A stretch of DNA of 64,000 nucleotides from Arthrinium phaeospermum (lineage: Eukaryota > Ascomycota > Sordariomycetes > Amphisphaeriales > Apiosporaceae), in contig QYRS01000002.1 in NCBI GenBank assembly GCA_006503535.1, positions 2,480,001 to 2,544,000 on the forward strand, in the 5' to 3' direction. Under the pieces are notes generated by a model. It searched no databases, was not told the DNA's origin, and saw only the letters and a program-made list of their open reading frames with translations. Positions 48,380-58,930 of this stretch are shown in pieces. The translations under genes and the position numbers were made by a program. Position 1 is the stretch's first letter; every line of letters begins with the position of its first letter.

Positions 48380-50053
48380 CTATTCTACCAGGGGTTGATA
48401 CCACCGGAATACATTATTGGGATCATATCGTTTCTTGAGCCCTCTCAGCTTCTCCAGCCTCCACGGCTCTCCGTAGAGGGCCTCCGGGGGGTCTCTCATC
48501 GTTGAAGTCGTGTTCCCGTAGTTTACGTATTGATGAAGCTCGCCGTAGCCAGAGGTTTCTATAAACCTCCTCTTCCAGCCGTCGAGGTGCTTCTCGAAAT
48601 CTTCCCGATATTCCAGCTTCATGGGTGTTGCCATCAACATTCTACGTGGGCCATGTCAGCTTCGAGCAAACGAATTCCCGACACGGATCGTAGACTTACA
48701 GGAAGTGATCGGATGAAGACCGCCACGGGAAGGCGGTGGCATCATCAGGAATCTCCCGGACCCGGTGGTGCGGGAGACATTCGAACATGGCGCCAAATGT
48801 CCCCTTGCCAGCGAACTCGATGTTATTGGCCTTCACGCTTTCGAAGAATTCCCTGGTGGTCTGGAGGTCAAACTTCTTGACGCACGCGGCGCTCATCATC
48901 TTGTAAGGCGCGACAGTCCAGACTTCGGGCATGCTCAGGAACTTGTTATATCCCTTGTAAGTCGTCCAGGGCAGCTCAGGCCACTCAACCGCTACCTTAC
49001 CCGAGTGGATGGCGGGCTTGATCGCCTCGAACCTGGCAATCCAAGGGTCTGCTTCGGCTTCGGTACCGGACCATACGAGGTTTACCAGGATCATATGCTT
49101 CATCCGTTCTAAATCAGTTGCGTTATTTTAGGGAGGACTGTGGACTGGTCTTACCTGTTTGCCCTCGGTGCTCTTTCTCATCCACAAGACGAATATAGCC
49201 AGTTCCTTGGGCATGGACTCCGTAGCCTCGTTCAAGGTACGAAACACGTCGTCACACTGCTCGATCTCGTACTCAAGATCCCATGTGTAGTGGATGCCGC
49301 GATTGGATTGCTTGTGCACCCGGAAAGTTGCCTCAATAGCAATGCCAAAGTTGTGGCCAGCCCCGCGCAGTGCCCAAAACAGATCCGCGTTCTCCTTTTC
49401 TGAGGCTGTGACGATAGATCCGTCCGCGAGAACCAGCTTGCAGGAAACCATATTGTCGTGCAAGAAGCCATACTTGCCTTGGAGGCGGCCAAGTCCAGCA
49501 CCCAAGGAGACTCCCATAACACCAGTCGTCGGGCATGATCCCACATCTTGACGCAGAATGATCAGATAGGTTTGGATTTCGCGAACCAACATTCTCACTT
49601 ACTGACTTCCATGCCCATCTTGTGTATAAACTTGACGAAGTCGTCCGTTATGACTCCGCCGCCCACAGTTACCGTCTGGTCCCCTTGATTGAAGCTCAGG
49701 CTATTCAGAGTCCTCATATCGATCAAGATGCCATTCTGCAGATGCCTCATGGTCGACGTCACGGCATGATGACCGGCACGCGGGGAAAACGGTATGTTTT
49801 TCCCTGTGGCATACTTGACGGTCTCCACAACGTCCTCGATACAGCCCGGCTGGACCACGGCAGTGTAAGTCTAGCACCGCCAGTGTTAGCGGATATCTTC
49901 ATGTCCAGCATGAGCCGGGAGTGAAAGGCAATTGTGTACCGGACGTTCATACTCGGTGAATCTCAGATTCGATGCACCGAAGCCCTCAGAGCCTGGATAG
50001 TGCAACTTCCCGCTTGGCGAAAGGTGAGACGCGAGCTCGTGGTGGTCATCCAT
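48380..50053 (-). CDS. FAD-linked oxidoreductase (berberine bridge enzyme-like)
   Basis: Five exons, 49940-50053, 49603-49870, 49155-49546, 48700-49097 and 48380-48641, encode 477 residues with consistent phases; introns are 56-69 bp. The FAD-binding half runs from TYTAVVQPGC through PRAGHHAV to GAGHNFGI. The His in RAGHH and the Cys in GSCPTTGVMG sit where related enzymes attach FAD by two covalent bonds. The C-terminal BBE segment has YVNYGN and YDPNNVF. No signal peptide is seen, so it is probably cytosolic. Such enzymes oxidise alcohols, close rings or desaturate in fungal pathways. It lies 0.9 kb upstream of the synthase on the same strand. The third intron could end at 49104, but only the acceptor at 49098 keeps the frame. 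Confidence 0.9.
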
Positions 50054-50906
50054 CCTCAGTAACAAGGTGTAAGCGACACTCTAGATCGGGTGGTGGTAGA
50101 GCACGGCGAAGTCTTGGTAAAGGAGGCGTCCAGGGAAGAGCGCATCGACAGTGACCAGCCAGTTCCATGCTGATCCCAAGTCCATCTCGGGACTTACACG
50201 CCTGTGCTCTCTTCGTGCCGGGGTACACTCTTGGGACGGGGGTCCCTGACCTTCACGATGTAGCGGGGCCCAGAGGGTGGATCGCCATGGGTGCAGAACC
50301 GATCGGCGAAAATACCGTGATTAACAACAGCCTGTCTCGACCGATAGCCGCCGTGCTGGACTCCCGTCGCTTCGAACGACAGCACACGCGAGCCCATGAT
50401 CTGAAGATGCCAAGCCCACGTGGTCTCAAGTCCCCACAAACCCAGTCCGCAGTTTGCGGACTTGCAACATCTCAAATTGTTCGCAAACGAGCGACAGGGA
50501 ATACGAGAAACGCGGCCTTCTAGGATCATGGAAGAGCAACTATCCAAAACCTTAATCTTCACCGTTTCGGAGCCTTTCTCGGCTGGGCCTTCTTGGCTAT
50601 CGCGACATGCGGTCAAGATGTCGTCGGCGCCAGGCCGACAAACAAGTGGCCTAACTCAGGAATAATCAGTGTTACACTGGCTGTGTGCGACTTGTGGTTT
50701 CCGAGAATTGGACGACCTGGTGGAGTAATCGAGTAGACCTATTTGATCGACTAAGTATTGTCTTTTCTATTCGCTACTTTGTTCGTATCAACGGGGAGGT
50801 TGACAATGGCCGGGCTACCCCCTTGACCTGAGTAAACCTACCACCTTACCGGTATCTCTGATATTGGAATAAACACGTGGTAGCGATGTCCGCACCATGC
50901 GGCATT
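50054..50906. promoter_or_regulatory. upstream region of the FAD-linked oxidoreductase
   Basis: An 853-bp gap between two minus-strand genes. It should hold the oxidoreductase promoter and the P450 3' end. Only motif-less short frames were found. Confidence 0.45.
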
Positions 50907-52564
50907 TCACTTGGAAAGTCTGAGACGACACAGGACGCCCTCATGCCTGTCGATCGAACTCCCCGGCGCGCACGTAATGCCGAAGTTGCTGTAATCTCTG
51001 GAGGTGTTGTCCAGGTCCAGGCCCTCGATGGCGTCAAACTCCTGGAGCATGCGGACGACCACGAACCCGGCCTCCGTCAGCGCAAACTGCTGCCCTATGC
51101 AGATGCGCGGCCCGCCGTTGAAGGGCACGTAGTGGAAGGTACCCGGCCTGCGCTTCTCCCACCGCTCTGGAATGAAGTGTTCCGCGTCAGGACCCCAAAG
51201 GTCGCATCTCTTATGCAAAACATGTGTCGAGAAGTTCACTTCCGTACCGGCGGGCACGAATACGGGCTGTGTCCCGTCTGGGCCGCCCCCGGTCGGAAGG
51301 GTCGTATCTCTCTTGGCACACCGACTGTTCAGGGGCACGACCGAGTGGCGTCGGAGCGTTTCGTTCAGCACATGTTGCAAATAAGTACAATTTTTCAGCT
51401 TCTCGAACGTGACGCTGTCAGCGGCTTCGTTGCCACCAGTAGCTTCACCGAAATGCTGGATAACAATCTGGCGCAGTTTAGCAAACACTCGCGGGTTTCG
51501 GATCAGCGAGTAAAAGACCCAGCCCGTCAATGCGGCGGTGGTGTCGGTTCCGGCAGCGAGAAGGCCCAGAACCTGCTCGCGGACCTCGTCGCGATCTGCA
51601 CACCGGGCGCGCAGGGTGTCGAGGAAATCGTATTTGGCCCGGTTCTCCCCTGAGCGGACAGTCGCGTCCGCTTTGTCCATGGCGTCGTTGGTGAATTGGT
51701 GCATAACGTCAGCGATGCGTCGTAGCTCTTTGTTTCCATAGATCCAGTAGAGCCCCTGAGAGTCAGACGCATGCGCAGCAGGGGGACCATCTGTTCCAAG
51801 GCCCAGTTCAGATCTTCTTTCTTCTCGCCGCGCAGCCTGGCCTCCAGCGAGTTTGCACTCTGGCCGAGGAAGACCTCGGTGGCGGAGTCGAGCGTGAAAC
51901 GTGGCAGGAGCGCCGCGAGACTGACGGGGGCTGTCCAAGTCCGCCCGTCACTGTCCTGTGAGGTCGACCCGACTCCTTCGGACGATTCCAGAAGGCACCG
52001 CATCATGCTCTGGAAGCGGCCTTCGAGCAGGCGCACGTTGGACACGTTTTCCCTGGTGAAAAGGGGCCGCATGACCTCGCGGGCGCTGTGCCACGCCGGA
52101 CCGTCGACCGCAAAGATGCTGCGGCCGAGGAACAGCTTGAGATTGGTCGTGCGAACATCGCCCAGCTTGAAGTCGTCAAACTGCGTGGCCAAGATGGCTT
52201 GGATGTTGCGTGGCTCGGCCGTGATGAAGTTGGAGCTGCCAAGGACGTTCATGCGCCACGTATAGCGGCCCATCGCCGCAAACCGGTCTGTAACATACTC
52301 GGGCATCCTTTGGTCTTTGTCGGCCATCAACCCATTTCGAACGATGTCGAGGCCCAATGGCCATTTCCTTGGTTCTGTTGGGACGCTGCCGCAGCCAAGT
52401 TGGCGAGCTTTTAACCAGTGACGCCAGGGACGAACAACATAACTGTTGATGAACCTCAAAAGGACCAAGGCTGCTCCTAGGCTGACGAGCAACCTGATGC
52501 GGCTGAAGTTTGAGCTCAGGTAGAGTATGGCTCCCTTTGCTTGGTCGGGGAGTTCATGCGCCAT
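50907..52564 (-). CDS. cytochrome P450, CYP52-like, with apparent frameshift
   Basis: Two overlapping frames carry one P450. The first (52564 to about 51757) has the membrane anchor LLVSLGAALVLLRFI, then VRPWRHWLKARQLGCG and WHSAREVMRPLFTRENV, typical of the CYP52 alkane and fatty-acid hydroxylase group. The second (about 51752 to 50907) has the I-helix AAGTDTTAAL, ExxR in ETLRR, IPERWE and the heme loop PFNGGPRICIG. The frame changes by one base around 51750-51770. A GT...AG pair there would give only a 32-bp intron, and no normal intron fits. A run of four C at 51753-51756 is the likely site of a one-base length change. The protein would be about 550 residues if intact. It could be a broken gene or a sequencing error; all catalytic motifs are preserved. 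A terminal hydroxylation or carboxylation role in the cluster is inference. Confidence 0.82.
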
Positions 52565-53206
52565 GATCCTTCGTGATGAATTGATGCCAGTGTTGTCGCG
52601 GCCGTGTTGGCGGACTTCAACTGCTGTTTGGACGCCATATCAAGTACCTTAACTCTGACTTCACTGAGCACGCCCTTCCATCTGTCGTCAACAGCGGACT
52701 TTGTTTGGGGCAGAAGGGTAGGTGGGGCATGAGGATGCCAACGTGCTCAATGTGAAGCTTGGGGTTGGCTAAAGACTCTCTTGCCCCTGTGTCGATTTCT
52801 GGCAGGCCTTCCCTGGGTTCTATTAGTAGACCGTATGTTAGGACCCGCAAAGAAGCATTATCAGGGTCCTGTCACCTCGCAGTAGCTAAAAGCTTGCAAA
52901 TCTATCTTTTTCCCACTCCAGAATGTACAGGGGTGCTGATTCGTTTGGCAAGGCAAATGGGGTTGGGCAGGGACCAGGGTGGAAAAGGGAAAAGGGATAT
53001 GGGGTACCCCTGATCATCCCCCGCCATGCAAATTCTCAGGGCGTATTCTCCCTTCATTCTGGGAGGCCATGGCTCCAGTGAGTCAAAGGGTGGTTATCGT
53101 ATGAATACTGGCAGCCGACGTCGTCCCAGTCCTGGCACTTGCCTGTGTTTGCGCGAGCATGACCACAGACCATTGATAGAGGGAGAATCTGGTGCGCTCC
53201 ATCAAC
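52565..53206. promoter_or_regulatory. divergent promoter between two P450 genes
   Basis: The 642 bp separating the start codons of the minus-strand CYP52-like gene and the plus-strand P450 must contain both promoters. This is a natural place for a shared cluster regulator site, but I could not assign a specific one. Confidence 0.5.
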
Positions 53207-54936
53207 ATGTCTGATATGATCAAATACCTCGAAAGAGAGGATGTGAAGGCAATTGTCAGTCACTTGCCTCCCATCACTTTCGGCAACGTCTTCAAGGGGC
53301 TTGGTATCGCTGTAAGTTATCTCTTCCCCTCGGATGAATATTGCTGGAGACTGAAAGTGTATGGTAGATTTTAGCGCACCTTGTCTTGGTCAGGGTTGTC
53401 TACAACTTGTATTTTCACCCGTTGCGCAATTTTCCCGGGCCTCGACTTTGGGCCATTTCGCGGGTACCGTGGCACTACACCAACCTCAAAGGCAGAATCA
53501 CCTGGCGCATCCGGGAACTCCATGACCAGTATGGACCAGTGGTGCGCATTGCCCCTGATGAGCTGTCGTACACCACGTCTACGGCTTGGAAGAAGATCTA
53601 TGGTCAACGTAGTCCGGAGTTCCCAAAGGCTCTCGACGGACGAGGCATCGCCCCTACGAGCATCGATGGGCGCCCCTCGTTGATGACGGAAACGCAAGAA
53701 AACCATCTGAGGCTGCGCAAGGCCATCAACCCGGCGTTCTCGGAGCGTGCCTTGAGAGAACAGGAACATTACCTCCAGGCCCATTCCACCAAACTGGTCA
53801 AAGTCCTGTCAGAGAAGTCTAAACAAGGACCCGTGGACATGACAACGTGGTACAATCTTGTTGCCTTTGACATCGTATCAGGTGGGTAGAATCTCACTGA
53901 GAAGCGGATTCCCTTTTATCGCAAGTGAAACTGATACCTGTCGCAGACCTCGCATTTGGTGAGCCAGCCGGTTTCCTTGATAATGCAGACCAACCATGGA
54001 TCCAAGTCATTCTCAACCGTGCCACTGCGATTAAGTTTTACCAGTTGGCAGTCTGGTATGGTGTTTTCCCTCTACTGAGTCTGTTTACCCCAAGGTATGT
54101 GACGGAAAGCCGAAAAGCGCACATAAAAAACACCACACAAAAGCTTGAACGTCGCATGAACGCGAAAAGTCCAGGTAAGGACTTCATGTCCTTCATTCTG
54201 GAGAACGACGACCCCGCGGTGGAGAAGCTGTCCAAGATCGAACTGGTTATGCTGTCGAGCAACTTCATCGTGGCCGGAAGCGGAACATCCGCGGGAGGCA
54301 TGTCCGGCCTCACATATCTCTTACTGCGCAACCCGGACAAGCTCGAGAAGTTGAAGAAGGAGATCCGCGACGCTTTCTCGACATTAGAGGATATAACCAT
54401 GGTCGGTACAGCAAAGTGCAAATACCTCAACGCCTGCCTGGAAGAAGGCATGCGCATGTACCCGCCCACCCCGGGCTCTTTGCCGCGCATAGTCCCCGGC
54501 AAAGGCCAGGAGATTGATGGTAAATGGGTGAAGGGTGGTATGGCCGTCGCCGTCAACCAGTTCAGCGCCGGGACGTCAGAGCTCAACTTCAAGCGCGCTC
54601 GCGAATTTCACCCAGAGCGGTATCTGGAACTACCTCCAGGGTCCGAGTTCGCCAACGACGACAAAGCTGCGGCTCAGCCTTTCTCTATGGGCCAGCGCGT
54701 GTGTATCGGAAGATCGTAAGTTCTTATCCGTTTGACATTTGTTTTGTGGCTTGAGTAACTGACTGTGGACGTTCAGGATGGCATACGCCGAAATGCGCCT
54801 CACAATGGCAAAGATCATGTTTTCATTTGACCTCGAGCTTGCGGAGCCTGATTTGGATTGGTGGAATCTGCAAGGGACTTATCTCGTCTGGGAGAAGATC
54901 CCGTTGATGATCCAGCTACATCCTAGGTTCAAGTAA
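53207..54936 (+). CDS. cytochrome P450 (CYP60/CYP65-like), second paralogue
   Basis: Exons 53207-53311, 53368-53881, 53947-54715 and 54777-54936 encode 515 residues. The anchor ILAHLVLVRVVY is followed by FHPLRNFPGPRLW. Motifs are ExxR in EEGMR, FHPERY and the heme loop FSMGQRVCIG. The I-helix reads AGSGTS, with Gly in place of the usual acid, as in the paralogue at 32.5 kb. The two share several near-identical segments (YGPVVRIAPDELSYT, NPAFSERALREQE, MAYAEMRL) and a phase-2 intron at the same heme-loop codon; this copy has two more introns. It is probably an ER monooxygenase that oxidises the polyketide product at a position different from its paralogue. A GTG 15 bp upstream is in frame, but the ATG at 53207 is preferred. 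Confidence 0.9.
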
Positions 54937-55739
54937 TGGTGAACATACTTGGATAGCATTGAGATAATAGCAGAAGCATGGAAAGGTTCAAGAATGACTG
55001 ACGATTCGTTATTATCCCACCAGCATAATCAGTTGGCGGCATAATCAATTGGATACGCCGGGCTGTTCCAACGAAAACCAAGATGAATATGATGTATAAT
55101 ACCCCTGGCTGTTTGGTGCTCTACGGAGCCACATGAAGTCTGACTCGCCCGTCCTGGAGCATGTTACTGAACTTCACACCCAAAACCACTCGGTTCTCAC
55201 CAACATGGGTTCACAGCCGATAAACTGCAGCTGTCAAGGTAATCTTGGGAAATATTGGGAAGGGATATTTGCAGCGAAAATAGGGCATCCATCCAGAACA
55301 TGGGGTCTGACTTAGATACAAAAAGGGGTAATTAAACAGTAGCTGGGGGTTGAACAATGCGGACGTTCCAGACGACCGCTTAGTCTAGAGCCTCTGGCTT
55401 GTAGAACGTCAAATATGACCCTTTCGTTGGCAAAGTTTATTTTGCGTTTGCCCACGTGGTAGCCGACTCACCGCCTCGGCCCGCTTGGCGGTTTGAAGAG
55501 AAAGTATCGTGGTATCATCGCATGTAGCCCCTAGACAACCGATTGCAGGGATGCCGCTGATCGTTGAGAAAGGAGAATGGCGACACCGAGATACTGCCAA
55601 TACCTCAAGAAGGTATAGCCCCGTGCTTGTATGTACACGATTGGATGCCATCAGCGAGAAAATATATGTAGTCACTTCAAATCATACAGACTCACTCTCG
55701 ACTTGCGTGGTCTCATTCAAATCAAATTCGCAATCGATC
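54937..55739. promoter_or_regulatory. intergenic region upstream of the sulfotransferase-like gene
   Basis: An 803-bp gap between two plus-strand genes. The second half should include the promoter of the downstream gene. No gene was recognised. Confidence 0.45.
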
Positions 55740-56700
55740 ATGGCCTGTACTATGGACACTTCGTTGGGGCAAGACGTCCGCAAGCCCATGCAGGTGATGT
55801 CCCTTGGAATGACGAGAACAGGTGATCAAACATCCGCATAATTTTAAGTGTAGCCACACACTGACATGTGTATAAGGGTCCGCCTCCATCACACAAGCGC
55901 TCACTATACTGGGCTATCGAAACGTGCACCATGGGATCCAGGCCATAAGCAACCCAAATGACTGGACCGTGTTCTCTAACGCAAGCGACGCCTTCTTTGA
56001 GACTCTCCCGTCCTATCAGGGGCAGCCTTTCGGGCGGTTCGACTGGGACAAGATATTTGGCCAGTGTGAAGCGGTCACTGATATGGGCTCCTTCTTCGCT
56101 CTCCCGCTCATCGAGTCATACCCGGACGCGAAGATCGTCCTGGTAGAGCGTGACGTTGACAGCTGGTATGAGAGTATGGAGGAGGCGATCTTCAGCACGA
56201 CCTGGGGCTGGCGGGCCAACTTGATTATCGACGTCTTTGGTCGTTTCATGAACTTGACGGGTGGATTGACAATCAGGAAGATCATGCTCGGCTACTACGA
56301 GGCGCGCAACGTCACCGAGATGAGAGCCAAGGCGAAAGAGCGGTACCGCAGGCACTACGCCGAGATCCGAGCTGCGGTTCCCGAGGAACGACTTCTGAAC
56401 TATGACCTCAAGCAAGGCTGGGAGCCTTTGTGCGAGTTTCTGGGCAAGCCCGTACCAGATATGCCGTTCCCACAGGTCAACAAAAGGAAAGAGCATGTGG
56501 CAAGAGTCAGAGCCAAGCAAGACATGTTCCTCAAGGCGATGTGTAAGAAGACACTTCGAGCTCTCGTGCCGTTGATCATGAGCTCTGGGGCACTAGGCCT
56601 CGCAGTCTGGAGCTGGAAAAACCAGGAAGCAGTTGCTGACAGCTTCAAGTGGGCGAGGTCATTGATCGAGTCAATCGCTACCACGCGTCATATTTCCTAG
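55740..56700 (+). CDS. fungal sulfotransferase-like P-loop protein with C-terminal membrane segment
   Basis: Exons 55740-55821 and 55877-56700 encode 301 residues; the intron is 55 bp. The N-terminal strand and loop MSLGMTRTGSAS correspond to the nucleotide-binding loop of the fungal Sulfotransfer_4 type family (usual form GxGRTGTxS). The segment FDWDKIFGQCEAVTDMGSFF and the IVLVERDVDSWYESM strand are also typical. By family it would bind PAPS and transfer sulfate, but activity is proven for few fungal members and many are misnamed epimerases. The end has a hydrophobic helix, LVPLIMSSGALGLAVW, suggesting membrane anchoring. It is the last gene before the housekeeping block and is co-directional with the P450 at 53.2 kb, so it may act late on the product. 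Confidence 0.8.
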
Positions 56701-57239
56701 CACATCCGTGCTCCTCAACGTTGGGCATTTTGTAAGGGAATCATCGCAGATCGAGGCTAATGAGGCCGACCAATACTGTAGCTTTATAAATTTTAATTTG
56801 ATGAGAGGAGCATCTATCAATGAATGCTGATGTTCTTTTTATGAGATCGCGGTGAATTGGGACGAAAGCCGCTGTAGGGTCATAGGAGGTTAATATGCTT
56901 GTAAGAAGATATACCTGACCGTGGGCGGTTACAGAGTATGCAACAAACCGCTTAACCCCACTGATTAGCTACAGCCAATCCCCGCACCCGACCTGTTCAA
57001 GGCTGCCTTAGGTGCCGGTAAACAGCTAACTCGCCGCATTTCATCACAGCTGTAGCGCATCTCGAAATTTTTGGGAGCTCTTCAGCCTTGCACGCGACAT
57101 TACGACAGAAGCGGTCGGCGAAGCCAGAACATTTCCAGTCACCTCCCCCTCCGACGACCTGTGACTGCGAACGCCCAAGAGGTAACACCATATCACTACT
57201 ACTCCCCTTCTTGACCGAAGCACCTCTTTTCCCGCCAAA
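56701..57239. promoter_or_regulatory. cluster boundary and upstream region of U2A' gene
   Basis: A 539-bp gap separating the last cluster-type gene from the housekeeping U2A' gene. No specific element was identified. Confidence 0.5.
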
Positions 57240-58247
57240 ATGAGGCTCACGGTCGAGCTCCTCCAGAACTCGCCGTCATGGCTCAACGCCTTGAAGGAGC
57301 GTGAGCTTGATCTTCGAGGTACGTTTGAAAAGAGCAGATACTACACTGGTTGATCTATCCCAATTAGCCATATCGCCAAATACCAAAGCCAAAAGACAGA
57401 GAGCAGAGTTGATAGCGATTTCTTCGCCCCGTGAACAGGACATCGCATCCCCGCCATCGAGAACCTGGGTGTCGCAGGTGTAAGTCGCTGCAGCACCTCC
57501 CGCTCCCTTCCCTATCACGCATGACCGAAGAGGTGTGCCTGTGCTGACTATAGCAACCTTCCACAGCCGCAAGATGCCATTGACCTCGTCGACAACGATA
57601 TTCAAGTGCTGGGCAACTTCCCGCTGTCGCCACGCATCCGTACCCTCTTGCTAGCCCGCAATCGCATCGCGTCGATCCAGCCCACGCTCGCCAACTCCAT
57701 CCCGAACCTCACGACCCTGCAGCTCGAGTCGAACAACCTGAACGAGCTGGCGGATCTGGATCCTCTGGGCACATTCGCGAACCTCACGCACCTGGTATTG
57801 CGGGACAACCCCGTCACTAAGAAGGAGGTGAGTTTGCCGCTCGCTGGTATTTGACGACTGCTTGCTAATAGGCCGGTCCAGCACTACCGATACTGGGTCC
57901 TCTGGCGATGCCCTCGCGTGCGGTTCTTGGACTACGAAAAGGTCAAGCTGGCCGAGCGCACCCAGGCGACAACCCTCTTTGGCACGGCCGAGGAGCCCAC
58001 GGAGCTGGCCTCGAAGCTCATGGGCATCAAATCTAAGACGTTCGACGCTGCTTCCGCATCCAACGGACCTTCGGGTGACCTCTCGACTAGGATGTCGAGG
58101 ATCAAGCTTACGGACCAAGAGAAGAAGCGGCTACAGGATCTGATCAAGAAGGCGACAAGCTTGGACGAGATCACACGGTTGGAGACCATGCTCCGCGAAG
58201 GACGGTTGCCCGCCGGCGTCCATGCTGGGGATGAGATGGAAGAGTAG
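57240..58247 (+). CDS. LEA1: U2 small nuclear ribonucleoprotein A'
   Basis: A core protein of the U2 snRNP that binds U2 snRNA stem-loop IV together with U2B'' in the nucleus and is needed for pre-mRNA splicing. Exons 57240-57318, 57439-57479, 57567-57827 and 57882-58247 encode 248 residues, the usual size. The N-terminus MRLTVELLQNSPSWLN and the line LKERELDLRG match the family start. Four to five leucine-rich repeats follow (for example RIRTLLLARNRIASI and LTTLQLESNNLNEL), then the cap HYRYWVLWRCPRVRFLDYEKV and a charged tail with LTDQEKKRLQDLIKKA. Phases are consistent at all three introns. Exon 2 of 41 nt is short but fixed by homology. Housekeeping; not part of the polyketide cluster. 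Confidence 0.95.
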
Positions 58248-58486
58248 AGAGGGCATGGATAGATGTGGACTTCATTCTTCTAAACATAGATGATTACGAC
58301 ACTGGTAACAGGCGTTGATTGCTTCGCTACAACATGAAAAGTTGATGGATTATACCCAGACTCAAGGCAATGCAAATATTTTCGTCCACTAATGCTACCT
58401 TCCAAAAAGAACACCGATCGCTAAAGCTTTTCTTGCGAGAGCCTCCCCCAATGAGTTCCTCGTCGCTGCCGTAATTTCAGTATCGC

Positions 58487-58903
58487 TTATGAACTGTATG
58501 GGTCAGGGAAGTCGAACAAATCCAGCAATTCTTTGCGTATGGACAACCCGCCCTTCGGAGGCCAGGTGAACTTGCGTCGAGGGGTCCCTGTCCCTGTGGC
58601 AGTGTTATCATCATTTGTGGTCTCCAAGGTAACATCGTCGTCTTCAGCTTTCATTGCAATGCCGCCGTTATCTTCGGCCCTCGGAGTAGTATTGTCATCG
58701 TCTTCAGCTTCCAAGATAGCATTATCATCATCTTCAGCCTTAAAAGCAATGTCGTTATAATCCTCGGCCTTGAAAGGAGCGTCGTTATCGTCTTCGGCCT
58801 TCACCTGCGGTAAGTCCATCTCCGGCTGATTGTCGAGGTGGGCAGTCTCAGAGTTAAACTTCAAGTCTTTTGGGTAGTTATGTATGTCCAGTCCGCCCCT
58901 CAT
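58487..58903 (-). CDS. small acidic repeat ORF, doubtful gene
   Basis: A 138-codon frame just downstream of the histone-fold gene, on the same strand. Its middle has about six imperfect 10-residue units centred on KAED (KAEDDNDAPF, KAEDYNDIAF, EAEDDDNTTP and so on). The C-terminus is FTWPPKGGLSIRKELLDLFDFPDP, which looks like real protein and could be a short interaction motif. No family was recognised. The frame begins only 27 bp beyond the stop of the neighbouring gene, so a separate promoter would be cramped. It may be translated, an alternative 3' exon of the neighbour, or a chance repeat-driven frame. Confidence 0.45.
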   Translation of the reverse strand: MRGGLDIHNYPKDLKFNSETAHLDNQPEMDLPQVKAEDDNDAPFKAEDYNDIAFKAEDDDNAILEAEDDDNTTPRAEDNGGIAMKAEDDDVTLETTNDDNTATGTGTPRRKFTWPPKGGLSIRKELLDLFDFPDPYSS

Positions 58904-58930
58904 GCTCCCAGTGGTGTTACGTTGAGGGTT

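Larger units (their letters stand above)
32464..56700. other. putative polyketide biosynthetic gene cluster
   Basis: A block bounded on the right by housekeeping genes (U2A', Dpb3-like) and on the left by the amidotransferase. Core and tailoring genes are the HR-PKS, three P450s, an FAD-linked oxidoreductase and a sulfotransferase-like protein. A BTB protein and an unknown gene lie inside. No cluster regulator, transporter or thioesterase was found inside the block. Boundaries are inferred from gene content only. Confidence 0.7.
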
